Notes: generated from the sequence alone by a model not told the origin. Shown: positions 50,415-60,020, counted from the stretch's first letter. The stretch is DNA of 64,000 bases from Streptomyces sp. GESEQ-4 (GCF_017948455.1 NZ_JAFFSU010000029.1:43842-107841); one strand, 5' to 3'. Made by a program: numbers and translations.

Positions 50415-52090
50415 AGGGCGGTCAGCATGGCGAATGCGTCGACTTCGAGCAGCAGGTCGGGTCGGTAGAGCGCGGCGATCTGCACCACGGTGCTCGCGGG
50501 CGGCCGGCTCGTGTCGATGAACTCGTCCCGGACCGCCAGGATCTGGGGTACGAAGGCGATGTCGGTGACGTAGTAGGTGAGCTTGACGACATCGTCGAAA
50601 GTGGCGCCGGAGGCCGCGAGACAGCGGTCCATGTTGGTGAAGACCTGGCGCGCCTGCGCCACCGGGTCGTTCGCCCCGACCAGTTCACCCTGGGTGTCGA
50701 ACGCCATCTGCCCGGCGATCGCGGCCATCCGTCCGGGCCCGCTCACCACATGGGTGTATCCATCGCTCGGGAAGACCCCCGCAGGGGCGGACAGCCGGGT
50801 GAGCGCACGCTGCTCGCGGGCCGCGTCCGCGGCCCCGCCGGCGTCCTGGCGGGCGGTCGACTGCGCCCGGAACCACTCGGTGAGCTGCCACATGCGGGTG
50901 ATGAGCTGCTGCTCGTCCTGGCCCTCCACAACGGCCACGGCGGCAGGAGCGGCTTTCGCGTCGGTGAGTGCGGCGTTGGCGTCGGCGGGCGTGGCGGGCA
51001 CCTCGGCCGGACCGGTGGGTGCCGCTCCCCGGCCTGCCCCGGTCACCACCCGACGGACACCTTCCTGCCGGGCCAGATCGTCCTCGTCCGGGCCGGAGCC
51101 GAGGATGCCGTCCACGGTGAAGAGGGACACCCAGCCGATGGACGTCGGGTCGACCACGGGTGCCGGCACGGACTCCAGACCGAGTACGGCCCGTGCCCAC
51201 TCCTCGTCCAGGTCCACCCCGTGCTGCAGGCGGATCATCGAGGCGGTCGCACCACCGGGTGTGCGCACCGCGTACTCACCGAAGACGAGTCGGTCCTCCT
51301 GCTCGACGACCTCCATGCAGAAGACGCCGTCCTGGTGCCCGAGGGACTTCGCCGCCCGCTGTGCGATGCCCTGAGCCTGGACATGGACTGTCTCGTTGGT
51401 GCGGGGATGCAGCACATACGCGGCTTTGATCCCGCCGGTGCCGCTCGCGCGAAGGCTCCGCAGAGCGCAGCTGACCGAGACGAACCGGACCTCTGCGCCG
51501 CGGACCACCCCGTGGAGGTGCAGCTCCCGTCCGTCCACCCGTTGCTCGGCGAGCCAGGGGCCCTGGGGGCCCTCGTCGGTGAGCCGGTGAGCGAGGGCGA
51601 TGCGCTCGTCCTCGCCGGTCCAGGTCCGCACCCCGGTGGCCGTGCCGTCGAGCGGCTTGAGCACTCCTCGCTGGTGGGGAAACGTCTCGAGCTCGAGGGC
51701 GCGCACGATGAGCCGGGAGTGCGCTACGGGGATTCCGGCCTCGCGTATGCACCTCTTCTGCAGGTCCCTGTCGCGGAGCAGCAGCGTGTCCTTGATGGTC
51801 CGTCCGCCCGAACTGCCCGCCAGGACAGCCGCATTGACGAGGGCCGGTTCGCCGGGCGAGCAGATCACGTCGAAGTCCGTGGCGGCCATGCCGTGGCGCG
51901 TGAGGCCGGCCAGCACTGATCCGGTGTCGGCCGGATCCTGGACGGGGACCGTGTGAGCAGCGTCGAGCAGGCCGGCCCTTCGCTCGTCGTCCGGGGCGGT
52001 GAACGCACAGGTGACGTCGGCTCCGAGGCTGCGCAGAGCGGCCACGGACTCGGGCCGCCAGCCGAGCAGCAGCACTTTCTTGTCCGCCAT
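50411..52090 (-). CDS. ATP-grasp ligase-RidA fusion
   Basis: 559 residues. Residues 1-~320 form an ATP-grasp enzyme: N-terminal VLLLGWRPESVAALRSLGADV, then KRCIREAGIPVAHSRL, VLKPLDGTATGV and GVFCMEVVEQEDRLVFGEYAVRTPG (metal/ATP residues). Residues ~430-559 are a RidA/YjgF-type domain (AIAGQMAFDTQGELVG...ARQVFTNMDRCLAASG...VKLTYYVTDI). An Ala-rich linker joins them. ATP-grasp enzymes form amide bonds from acyl phosphates; RidA proteins hydrolyse enamines or imines. The fusion suggests a coupled step on an amino acid or peptidyl intermediate. AGGAG before ATG 52090. Confidence 0.88.
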   Translation of the reverse strand: MADKKVLLLGWRPESVAALRSLGADVTCAFTAPDDERRAGLLDAAHTVPVQDPADTGSVLAGLTRHGMAATDFDVICSPGEPALVNAAVLAGSSGGRTIKDTLLLRDRDLQKRCIREAGIPVAHSRLIVRALELETFPHQRGVLKPLDGTATGVRTWTGEDERIALAHRLTDEGPQGPWLAEQRVDGRELHLHGVVRGAEVRFVSVSCALRSLRASGTGGIKAAYVLHPRTNETVHVQAQGIAQRAAKSLGHQDGVFCMEVVEQEDRLVFGEYAVRTPGGATASMIRLQHGVDLDEEWARAVLGLESVPAPVVDPTSIGWVSLFTVDGILGSGPDEDDLARQEGVRRVVTGAGRGAAPTGPAEVPATPADANAALTDAKAAPAAVAVVEGQDEQQLITRMWQLTEWFRAQSTARQDAGGAADAAREQRALTRLSAPAGVFPSDGYTHVVSGPGRMAAIAGQMAFDTQGELVGANDPVAQARQVFTNMDRCLAASGATFDDVVKLTYYVTDIAFVPQILAVRDEFIDTSRPPASTVVQIAALYRPDLLLEVDAFAMLTAL

Positions 52091-52143
52091 GTCCGTACTC
52101 CTAAGCGAGGGGTGCGAGGTGGGATGGTGAAGTGGCCCCTGCA

Positions 52144-53325
52144 TCAGTGCGCGGTGATCCGTACCGGCAGGCTCTCCGGTCCGTTGACGGCGATGGACCG
52201 GAGGCGCCGGACCGGCCCGTTCTGGTCGATCCGGCGCACGGAGTCGAGCAACTCCGTGAACAGGACGTGCATTTCGGCCCTGGCGAGCGTGCTCCCGATG
52301 CAGAAGTGCTCCCCGGAGGCGAGGGCGATATGGCGGTTCGGAGTGCGTGCGATGTCGAATCGGTACGGGTCGTGGAACACCTCTTCGTCGCGGTTCGCCG
52401 AGGGCAGCCACAGCACGACCCGGTCCCCGGGGCCGATTCGCGTGCCGCGGATGTCGCACGGCCGGGTGGCGACGCGCATGCTGTGTGTCGCGCTGGACGT
52501 CCAGCGCAGGATCTCCTCGATGGCGCCGGGAAGCAGCCGCCGGTCCTCGCCCAGCCTCGCCCACTGATCAGGGTGCTCGAGGAAGGCCTGCATGCCCCCG
52601 ATCAGTGCGAGGCGCCCATTCTCCGTGGCACCGATCAGGTTCTCGCAGTTGAGGACGGCCTCCTCCTCGGTCAGCAGCTCACCGTCCACCGTGCCGTTGA
52701 CGAGAGCGCTCACCAGGTCGTCGGTCGGCTGCTCCATCCGCAGATAGAGCATCTCCGTGAAGTACTCCATGAGCTGCGGATGCGACACCAGTGAGATATG
52801 GGCATCGAAGGCCTGGTTCGTCCACCGGTACAGGTCCTCGTGGTCCCGGTCCGGAACGCCCAGGATGTGGCAGATGACGGAGAGCGAAAGCCGCCCGGCC
52901 ACGTCGTGGGCGAAGTCGCACTCACCGAGGTCGACGGCGCGGGCGAGTACGGTCCGGGTCGCCGCGCGGACGTAGCCCTCCAGGCCGCGTACGGCACGGG
53001 TGTTGAACCACTCCGCCATGAGCCCGCGCAGCTGCTTGTGGCGTGGTGCGTCGGTGAGCGCGAGCGTCAGACCGCCGCCGGGATCGTCGCCGAGGTGGGC
53101 CGGGCGCAGCAGCACGCCCCGCGTCGAGGTGAACGTGGCGGCATCCCGGTACACCGTGCGGATGTCCTCGTAGCGGGTCAGCGACCAGAACTCGGGTAGC
53201 TCCGCGGCCGGTTGGCGGTGCACCGGCGCGTTCGCGCGCATCCACTGCCACAGGGCGTGCGCGTCGTCGGTGGTGTGCAGCTCGGGGTCGGTGAGCTGAG
53301 CGGGGGACACGAGGGCTGTCGTCAT
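52144..53325 (-). CDS. Cytochrome P450
   Basis: 393 residues. Haem site GEHFCIGSTLARAE (Cys ligand), ExxR in EEILR, and I-helix LIGATENGRLALIGG, where the usual acid-Thr pair is Glu-Asn and Thr is missing. Reaction: O2-dependent hydroxylation or another oxidation with external ferredoxin and reductase (none nearby). ATGA overlap with the NRPS suggests the substrate may be carrier-bound on that NRPS (inference). Confidence 0.9.
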   Translation of the reverse strand: MTTALVSPAQLTDPELHTTDDAHALWQWMRANAPVHRQPAAELPEFWSLTRYEDIRTVYRDAATFTSTRGVLLRPAHLGDDPGGGLTLALTDAPRHKQLRGLMAEWFNTRAVRGLEGYVRAATRTVLARAVDLGECDFAHDVAGRLSLSVICHILGVPDRDHEDLYRWTNQAFDAHISLVSHPQLMEYFTEMLYLRMEQPTDDLVSALVNGTVDGELLTEEEAVLNCENLIGATENGRLALIGGMQAFLEHPDQWARLGEDRRLLPGAIEEILRWTSSATHSMRVATRPCDIRGTRIGPGDRVVLWLPSANRDEEVFHDPYRFDIARTPNRHIALASGEHFCIGSTLARAEMHVLFTELLDSVRRIDQNGPVRRLRSIAVNGPESLPVRITAH

Positions 53326-56300
53326 GACGAGGCTCCTGACGAGGTGGTGTGCACGCGCTCCGTGAAGAGCTTGGCGGCATCCCTGGCGGTGCTTTCGGTG
53401 ACGGAGTCGGGGCGGAACGCGACGTCCAGCCGCAGCCCGCCGTGCTCGTCCGGCCAGAGTTCGGCGTGCAGCTCCAGAGGGAGCTCCAGATAGGGGCTCC
53501 GCACCAAGGAGGTTGTGGTGCCGTGCAGGGCGAGCTCGGGCGGGGTGTTGTCCTGATACGCGAACAGGGTCTGGTAGAGCGGTGGCCGGTCGTCGCGCCG
53601 GCGGTCGAGCAGGGCCAGCACGTCGGGGAACGCCACGTCCTGAGCGCCGAACGCACGCGAGGCGATCTCCGCGACCCGTGCGACGGCGGCCGTGTCGCCG
53701 TCCAGTGCGGTGTCGCGCAGCCGCAGGCACACCATGTTGATGTGACATCCGACGGCCTGCTGCAGCGCGATGCCGTCGCGCTGGGCGACGGGGACACCGA
53801 CCGTGAAGTCCCGCTGGCCGGTTGTCTCCGAGAGACTCGCGGCCCACAGCGACAGCAGTACGGCGAAGCGGGTGACGCCCGCCTCCTGGGCGATGCGGTC
53901 GACACCTGCGAGCGCCGAGGCCGGCAGCACCACCTCGGTCCGGTCGGCAGAGCCCGGCTTCGGCGGCACCGGACCGCTCGGCCAGCGCATGACCGGTGCG
54001 TCCGTCAACTCGGAGCGGAAATAGTCACGTTGGGCGTCGGACACGGTCTCCTGCCTCCGTGCGGCGCACTCCAGGAACACCGCTGCGAGGGTGGGCCCCG
54101 CGGGGAGCGCGGCGGACCCGGAGCGCAGCGCACTGCGGTAGGCGGCGCTGAGGTCACCGGCGAGGACTCCTTCCGACCAGCCGTCGAAGGCAACGTGGTG
54201 GACCACGCAGCCGAAGACCGCGGTGGCCCGTCCCGGCGCCGCTCCCGCCACGGGGACCAGGACGGTGCGCCACACTTCGCCCTCGTCCAGGGCGAGTTCA
54301 CCGGCGAGCTCGCCGCGCGCCGCGCACAGCGCCGCGTCGACGTCATCCTCATCGGGCAGCACCTCGAGAGGGGGAGGCGGCATGTCCACGACCCGCACGG
54401 CGGGCCGGGGGTCGAGCAGATAGGCGGCACGCAGGGCTTCATGCCGCTCGTGCACCGCGCTGATGGCCTCCTCCAGGGCGTCTGGGTCGAGGTCGCCCTC
54501 GATGACCCAGGTGAGCAGGCAGTGCCCCGTACGGTCGGCGGGGTCGATCAACTGCTTCGTCACGTACACCAATTGCATCGGCGACAGCGGTATGTCCGCC
54601 GGGTGGGCGTCGGCGGAGGGCGCGGGCAGGGGGACGGGCGCGTCGCGCAGCCGGCCGGCGAGGGCGTGGACCGTCGGATGCCGGTAGAGCCAGGAGACGG
54701 CCACCGGTCGGTTGAGCCGGGCCGACAGCCGTGCGCACAGCCGCCCCGCCCCGAGAGAGGTGCCGCCGAGCGCGACGAACGGCACGTCCAGGGGGAGCAC
54801 TTCGCGGTCCAGAGCCGTGGCGAAGGCCTCCGCCACGGCGCGCACCACCGGATCCCGGAGGTCGGCGGGGCGGACATCCGCGCAGGAGGAGGGCGAGGCC
54901 GCTTCCTCGGCTGCCGATGCGACCGCCGGCGCGGCCGCCGGTGCCAGGGCGAGCAGCGCCCGTTCGTCCAGCTTGCCCTGCGCGGTCACGGGGAAGGCAT
55001 CGACGCTCACCACCACGGCGGGCCGCTGGTACGGAACCAGGGCGTCGTGCAGCACGGCCGGTGCCGAGTCAAGCGGGTCGCCGGCGCGGACCGGCACACA
55101 GAACGCGACCAGCTCGCGCTCGCCGAGACTGGCATCGCCACGGGCCAGCACCCGGCAGTGGCGCACCTCCGGCACCAGCTGCTCCACCTGGCGCTCGACC
55201 TCGGCGGGCTCGACACGGTGCCCGCGGATCTTCAACTGCCGGTCGGCACGCCCCTGATAGTGGAGCAGGCCGTCCTCGTCCCAGTAACCGAGGTCCCCGG
55301 TGCGATAGATCCGCACGTCGTGGCCGTCGATGCGCACGCACGTGAACTTCGCGTCGGTGAGAGCGGTGTCGCCCAGGTATCCCAGCGCGAGCCCGTCACC
55401 CGCGAGACAGATCTCGCCCGTCTCCCGCACCGCGCACGGACGGGCACCGTCCAGCACATGGATCTGCGTTCCGGGCACCGGACGGCCCAGCGGAATGCCG
55501 CCGGGCCGGTCACAGTCCGCCTCCGTGATGCGATGGGTGGTGGCGAACACCGTGCACTCGACCGGCCCGTATCCATTGAGGAGTACGACGTCCGGGTGGT
55601 CACGCAGGAAGCGGCGGACGTGGGCGGCCGAAAGCCGCTCACCGCCGATCGCGAGCTGTCGTATCCCCCTGAAGGCGTCGGGTGCCTCGTCCACGATCAT
55701 GTTGAAGAGACTGCTGGTGAGCCAGGCGGTGTCCGCTCCGTGCCGGGCGACGGCGTCGGCCAGCGCCACGGGGGAGAGGTAGGGGTCCGTCACGACCAGT
55801 GAGGTGCCGCCGTTGAGCAGCACCGACCACAGCTCCAGGGAGAACGCGTCCCAGGGGATGGCCGCGGCCAGCGGCATCACCGTGGAGTCGGTGAACCGGG
55901 CGATGCCGCCCTGCTGGAAGAGCCGGGCGGTCGCCCGGTGCGGGCTGAGCACGCCCTTGGGGCGGCCGGTGGTGCCCGAGGTGAAGAAGACGCAGCACGG
56001 ATCGCCCGCGTCGACGCTCGCGGGCCGGAAGTCCGGCGGTGCCGCGGCCTGCCCGTCGGGCGGCGACCACACGCGTACCGGGGAGTCCTCTGGTGCGGTC
56101 CGGCCTGCGGCGGCGATCAGGAGCGGCGGGCCGAGCTCCTGGAGCACGTCCTTGATCCGCGGCTCCGGCCAGTCGGGGGACAACAGGGCGTATGCGGCAC
56201 CGGTCTTGAGGACCGCGAGGAGCGCGGTGACGAGTTCCGTGCTCCTGGGCAGCAGAACGGGCACCAGTGAGCCGGCACTCACTCCAGCGGCCGTGAGCTG

Positions 56301-56474
56301 CGCGGCCCAGGCGTCGGCGTCGGCGTTCAGTGCGGCGTAGGTCGTGGTGCGTTCCGACTCGATGAGAGCGACCGCATGAGGGCGGGCGAGCGCCCTGCGG
56401 GCGAACGTCTCGTGCAGCCCCTCGTCGGGGGCGGTGTTCGGTGGGCCGGCGGTCCACTCCGGGTCTGGTCGCAA
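53322..56474 (-). CDS. NRPS: adenylation-carrier-condensation
   Basis: About 1,050 residues. A domain ~20-500: VFFTSGTTGRPKGVL (A3), NGYGPVECTVFAT (A5), YRTGDLGYW (A7), GRADRQLKIRGHRVEPAEVE (A8), and a terminal Lys in TAQGKLDERAL (A10). Carrier: VALGGTSLGAG with the phosphopantetheine Ser. C domain ~640-1050: active HHVAFDG. My reading of the specificity code is D-A-L-L-A-G-G-V-F-K (alignment by eye, weak); it matches no code I know. Order A-T-C is that of a loading module followed by the next module's C domain. TTG 56474 is chosen, preceded by GGAGAGGGA. No thioesterase. Confidence 0.88.
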   Translation of the reverse strand: MRPDPEWTAGPPNTAPDEGLHETFARRALARPHAVALIESERTTTYAALNADADAWAAQLTAAGVSAGSLVPVLLPRSTELVTALLAVLKTGAAYALLSPDWPEPRIKDVLQELGPPLLIAAAGRTAPEDSPVRVWSPPDGQAAAPPDFRPASVDAGDPCCVFFTSGTTGRPKGVLSPHRATARLFQQGGIARFTDSTVMPLAAAIPWDAFSLELWSVLLNGGTSLVVTDPYLSPVALADAVARHGADTAWLTSSLFNMIVDEAPDAFRGIRQLAIGGERLSAAHVRRFLRDHPDVVLLNGYGPVECTVFATTHRITEADCDRPGGIPLGRPVPGTQIHVLDGARPCAVRETGEICLAGDGLALGYLGDTALTDAKFTCVRIDGHDVRIYRTGDLGYWDEDGLLHYQGRADRQLKIRGHRVEPAEVERQVEQLVPEVRHCRVLARGDASLGERELVAFCVPVRAGDPLDSAPAVLHDALVPYQRPAVVVSVDAFPVTAQGKLDERALLALAPAAAPAVASAAEEAASPSSCADVRPADLRDPVVRAVAEAFATALDREVLPLDVPFVALGGTSLGAGRLCARLSARLNRPVAVSWLYRHPTVHALAGRLRDAPVPLPAPSADAHPADIPLSPMQLVYVTKQLIDPADRTGHCLLTWVIEGDLDPDALEEAISAVHERHEALRAAYLLDPRPAVRVVDMPPPPLEVLPDEDDVDAALCAARGELAGELALDEGEVWRTVLVPVAGAAPGRATAVFGCVVHHVAFDGWSEGVLAGDLSAAYRSALRSGSAALPAGPTLAAVFLECAARRQETVSDAQRDYFRSELTDAPVMRWPSGPVPPKPGSADRTEVVLPASALAGVDRIAQEAGVTRFAVLLSLWAASLSETTGQRDFTVGVPVAQRDGIALQQAVGCHINMVCLRLRDTALDGDTAAVARVAEIASRAFGAQDVAFPDVLALLDRRRDDRPPLYQTLFAYQDNTPPELALHGTTTSLVRSPYLELPLELHAELWPDEHGGLRLDVAFRPDSVTESTARDAAKLFTERVHTTSSGASS

Positions 56475-56551
56475 GCCGTCCCTCTCCCCTCGGGTTCTGC
56501 GCGGCGACGAGCAGGGCAGTGCCACTGCCCAAGACAGTGTTGACAAAGACA

Positions 56552-56578
56552 TTGCCACCAAGTTGCCTATCAAGGCAA
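56552..56578. promoter_or_regulatory. TTGCC-N6-GGCAA operator, NRPS/PKS divergent promoter
   Basis: Exact TTGCC-tatcaa-GGCAA at 56563-56578, preceded by another TTGCC 11 bp upstream (56552) and a TTGACA at 56540. It lies between the leftward NRPS operon and the rightward PKS gene, so the core assembly genes share one control site. Confidence 0.7.
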
Positions 56579-56674
56579 CCTTGTGGATCGGGCTGGCGAC
56601 TTCTGGGCACTGGCCGGTCTCGCGCCCTGCGGCCCGAGGCGGGGGCGGCCCAGCGTTGAACGAAGGTGGATTCC

Positions 56675-59674
56675 ATGGCACGCGACCGCTCCCTCGACAT
56701 CGCCGTAACCGGGATATCCGGCCGATTCCCCGGATCGCCCGACCTGGCCGAGTGGTGGGCCTCCCTCACCGCCGGACGGGTCCTCACCACGCGCCGCGAC
56801 AAGGACCGGCTGCGTGCGGACGGGGTGGCGGACGACCTGCTCGAGGATCCCGACTTCGTGCCGGTGCACGGCCACTTGCCCGATGCCGACCGCTTCGAGA
56901 ACACGCTGTTCCGGATGAGCCCGCGCGAAGCCGAGATGATGGATCCCCAGCACCGGCTGATGCTGGAGTGCGCATGGGCGGCCCTCGAGGACGCCGCCGT
57001 GAGCCCTCTCGGCTCCGGTCTCTCCACCGGCGTGTACGCCTCCGCGAGCGGCAGCGGCTATCTGCACAGCATGCTGGCGGGGGGCGCGCTGACGCCGCAT
57101 TCCCTGGAAGACGCCGTGCACGGCAACGAGCCGGACTTCCTGGCCAGCCTCATCTCGTACAAGCTCAACCTGGACGGCCCCGCGCTCGCCGTGCAGACGG
57201 CCTGCTCCTCCTCCCTGGTCGCCGTCCATCTAGCGGTCCAGGCCCTGCTGAACGGCGAGTGCGAGCAGGCGCTCGTCGTGGCCGCCGGTGTGGCCTTCCC
57301 GCAGGCCGGGCATCTGCACGTGCCCGGTGGCATCCACTCCGCCGCGGGTCGGTGCCGCCCCTTCGACGAGAACGCCGACGGCGTGGTGGCCGGCTCCGGC
57401 GTGGCCTGTGTCGTACTGCGCCGGCTGTCCGACGCGCTCGAGGACGACTTGGAGCCGTACGGGGTTCTGCTCGGCACGGCGGTCAACAACGACGGGGCGG
57501 CCAAGGCCGGTTACTACGCCCCGTCCGTCGGCGGACAGGAGGCCGTGATCCGCGCCGCACTGGAGGCGGCGGACGTGGACGGCGCAGGCATCGGCTACCT
57601 GGAGACGCATGGCACCGGCACCCGGGTCGGCGACCCGATCGAGTGGTCGGCGGCCTCGTCTGCCTTGCGCGCGGCGGGAGCACGTTCCGGGCAGGTGGCG
57701 GTCGGCGCGCTCAAGGCGAACACGGGCCACCTGGACAACGCGGCCGGACTGGCCGGGCTGATCAAGGCCCTCTTCGTGGTGCGGGAGGGCGTGATCCCGC
57801 CCGTGGCGGGCTTCACCGGGCTCAACCCGCTGCTGGAGACGGACGGTTCGCCGCTGTACGTGCCCACCGAGGCGACGCCCTGGTCCGGCCCTGAGCCGCG
57901 CCGCGCCGGAGTCAGTTCCTTCGGAGTGGGCGGCACCAATGCGCACGTCGTCATCGAGCGATCCCCCGTGCCCGCGCCCCGGCCGGAGTCCGAGGGCGCG
58001 CCCGCAGCCGGTCACCTCGTGCTGCTGTCCGCCGCCGACGGCGCGGCGCTGACCCGGTCCGCCGACCGTCTCGGCCGTCATCTCATCGATCACGGACCGC
58101 AGTTGGCCGACGTGTCCCGCACCCTCGCCACCGGCCGCGCCGCCCTGCCCGAACGCCTCGCCGTGGTCGGACATACCGCCGCGGACGCCGCCGCACGCCT
58201 CCGCACGGGCGTCGGCGTCGCCACGGTGCGCGGCACTTGTCCCGCACAGGGCCCGGCCCCCGTGGTCCTGGCCTTCCCCGGCCAGGGCTCCCAGCACCCG
58301 GGTATGGCCCTGCCGTTCGACCGGGCACTGCCCGGCTTCGCGGCGGCCCTGGCCGAGTGCCTGGGCGCATTCGAACCCGAACTGGCGAGGCTGCTGACGC
58401 GAGCGCTGACCGATCCGGACTTCCCCGCAGGCGAACTCGCGAGGACGCAGCTGGCCCAGCCCGCTCTGTTCGCCGTCGAGTACGCCATCGCCGCCGCACT
58501 GCGCGGACTCGGCGTCGTACCGGCCGCAGTGGTGGGACACAGCCTCGGCGAGATCAGCGCGGCCTGCGCGGCGGGAGTCCTCGAACTCCGTGACGCCGCC
58601 CGGTTCGTGACCCTGCGCGGGCAGGCCATGCAGGCCTGCCCCGAGGGTGCCATGCTCGCCATCGGCTGCGGTGAGAGCGCGACCCTGGAGCTGTTGACCG
58701 CATCCGGCCTCGGCCTGGAGCTGGCCGCGGTCAACTCGCCGCAGGGCAGCGTGGTGGCCGGTACCGCGACGGCCGTCGAGGCGTTCGACGCCTGGCTCGA
58801 CGGGCGCGTCCCCTCCCACCGGCTGCGCGGCACCCGGGCCTTCCACTCTTCCCTCATCGAGCCCGCGGTCGTGCCGCTCGCCGCGGAACTGTCCCGGGTC
58901 GTCACGCATCCGTCGCAGCTGATCTGGGCCACCAACAGCGGCGACCTGGTCCGCCCTGGCGGAACAGTCCCCGCGGGTGCCTTCGCCGAACAGGCCCGCG
59001 ACACCGTGCGGTTCGCGCGAGCGCTGGACGCCCTCGCCGAGCACCTTCCCGGTGCGGTGCTGGTGGAGGCGGGGCCGGGCCGGGCACTGTCGGCCATGTC
59101 CGAAGCCGTGGGCCTGACCGCTGTGCCCCTCACCTCGGGGCGTATACCACGGGCCTCTCAGGTTCTCGCCGCACTGGGTGCCCTGTGGACCATGGGGCAG
59201 TCGCTCGACACCGAGGCGTTGTGCGGTCGTGGCCGGCGGATCCATCTGCCCGGCTACCCCTTCGCCGGGCCCCGGCGGCTCGCGCCGGAGGCCACCGCCC
59301 GCCGCACCGCGGCACCCCTGGCCGCGGAGGGGGAGCCCGGCCGGGCCGGGGCACCCGTGAGCCACGTGGGCAAGGGGGAGGAGCCGGTGCCCGCCGGGCC
59401 GGCCGGCCCGGCGAGGCCGGATGCCGATATGGCTGCCCTGCTCGCTCGGACCTGGACGGAGTTGCTCGGCCATGAGGACATCACCGAGGAATCGGACTTC
59501 TTCCTGCTGGGCGGGGACTCCCTGCTGATCACCCATCTCGCCCGCAGGCTGGGCAAGGAGCTCGGCGTACGGATTCCGATACGCGACCTGCTGGTCGCCC
59601 GGACCCTGGGCGGGCAGTGCGCGACTGTCCGTGAGCTGCTGGAGCCGGCGCGCGTCGGGGTCGCGGCAGGCTGA
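56675..59674 (+). CDS. Type I PKS module: KS-AT-ACP
   Basis: 999 residues. KS ~1-430 with Cys177 in TACSSSL, ETHGTGT and ALKANTGHLDNAAG, all intact. AT ~530-850: FPGQGSQHPG, GHSLGE and AFHS-type motif (GTRAFHSS), which suggests malonyl rather than methylmalonyl. ACP ~925-985: LLGGDSLLITHLA. No KR, DH, ER or TE, so one unreduced two-carbon extension per cycle. ATG 56675 with GGTGGA upstream (GTG 56666 possible). It presumably extends an aminoacyl or other starter from the NRPS (inference). Confidence 0.92.
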   Translation: MARDRSLDIAVTGISGRFPGSPDLAEWWASLTAGRVLTTRRDKDRLRADGVADDLLEDPDFVPVHGHLPDADRFENTLFRMSPREAEMMDPQHRLMLECAWAALEDAAVSPLGSGLSTGVYASASGSGYLHSMLAGGALTPHSLEDAVHGNEPDFLASLISYKLNLDGPALAVQTACSSSLVAVHLAVQALLNGECEQALVVAAGVAFPQAGHLHVPGGIHSAAGRCRPFDENADGVVAGSGVACVVLRRLSDALEDDLEPYGVLLGTAVNNDGAAKAGYYAPSVGGQEAVIRAALEAADVDGAGIGYLETHGTGTRVGDPIEWSAASSALRAAGARSGQVAVGALKANTGHLDNAAGLAGLIKALFVVREGVIPPVAGFTGLNPLLETDGSPLYVPTEATPWSGPEPRRAGVSSFGVGGTNAHVVIERSPVPAPRPESEGAPAAGHLVLLSAADGAALTRSADRLGRHLIDHGPQLADVSRTLATGRAALPERLAVVGHTAADAAARLRTGVGVATVRGTCPAQGPAPVVLAFPGQGSQHPGMALPFDRALPGFAAALAECLGAFEPELARLLTRALTDPDFPAGELARTQLAQPALFAVEYAIAAALRGLGVVPAAVVGHSLGEISAACAAGVLELRDAARFVTLRGQAMQACPEGAMLAIGCGESATLELLTASGLGLELAAVNSPQGSVVAGTATAVEAFDAWLDGRVPSHRLRGTRAFHSSLIEPAVVPLAAELSRVVTHPSQLIWATNSGDLVRPGGTVPAGAFAEQARDTVRFARALDALAEHLPGAVLVEAGPGRALSAMSEAVGLTAVPLTSGRIPRASQVLAALGALWTMGQSLDTEALCGRGRRIHLPGYPFAGPRRLAPEATARRTAAPLAAEGEPGRAGAPVSHVGKGEEPVPAGPAGPARPDADMAALLARTWTELLGHEDITEESDFFLLGGDSLLITHLARRLGKELGVRIPIRDLLVARTLGGQCATVRELLEPARVGVAAG

Positions 59675-59718
59675 CCGGCATCGGCGCGCCTGGTATTGGC
59701 GGATCACCTAAGACCTGA

Positions 59719-59754
59719 GGCAAATTGTTGCCATTACTGTGCCAAGGCTGGCAA
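59719..59754 (+). promoter_or_regulatory. Clustered GGCAA/TTGCC sites
   Basis: GGCAA (59719), TTGCC (59728) and GGCAA (59750) with other spacings than the canonical site, in an AT-rich patch 45 bp after the PKS stop. AATATC at 59753 lies about 8 bases before ATG 59766, so a leaderless transcript could begin here. Confidence 0.5.
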
Positions 59755-59765
59755 TATCTGGGCTC

Positions 59766-60020
59766 ATGATGCTCCTGAAGAAGTCAGAGGTGACTTCGGA
59801 ACCAGTCCGGCGGCGGCCCACCGTGACGCTGTGGCTGGAGTCGCTCATGGGGGCGCACTGGGCCTGTACAGCGTCAGCCCCGCCCTCGATGGATTCACCA
59901 GTCGTGCTGCGGCAGACCCTCATCACCCTCCCGGTGGGCAGTCTGGTGCGGGCCGGCGCCTTCCCGCTCACCGTCCTTTCTCGCACCGGCGCGGGGATCG
60001 CCGTATCCACCATTCGATGA
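59766..60020 (+). CDS. Small hypothetical protein (84 aa), possibly leaderless
   Basis: Starts MMLLKKSEVTSEPVRRRP and ends AGIAVSTIR. Most third codon positions are G or C, and the stop is 17 bases before the A-T NRPS start, so an upstream operon gene is plausible. It is not MbtH-like (its conserved Trp and Glu pattern is absent). Mildly hydrophobic middle, no clear membrane span. Could instead be an unusually long leader. Confidence 0.4.
   Translation: MMLLKKSEVTSEPVRRRPTVTLWLESLMGAHWACTASAPPSMDSPVVLRQTLITLPVGSLVRAGAFPLTVLSRTGAGIAVSTIR

Noticed and set aside
57230..59707. 825-codon ORF antisense to the PKS
   Set aside because: Shadow of the KS-AT-ACP gene; Gly/Gln/Arg-rich and without recognisable domains.
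59766..60020. MbtH-like protein before the A-T NRPS
   Set aside because: The conserved MbtH Trp, Glu and Pro pattern is missing.
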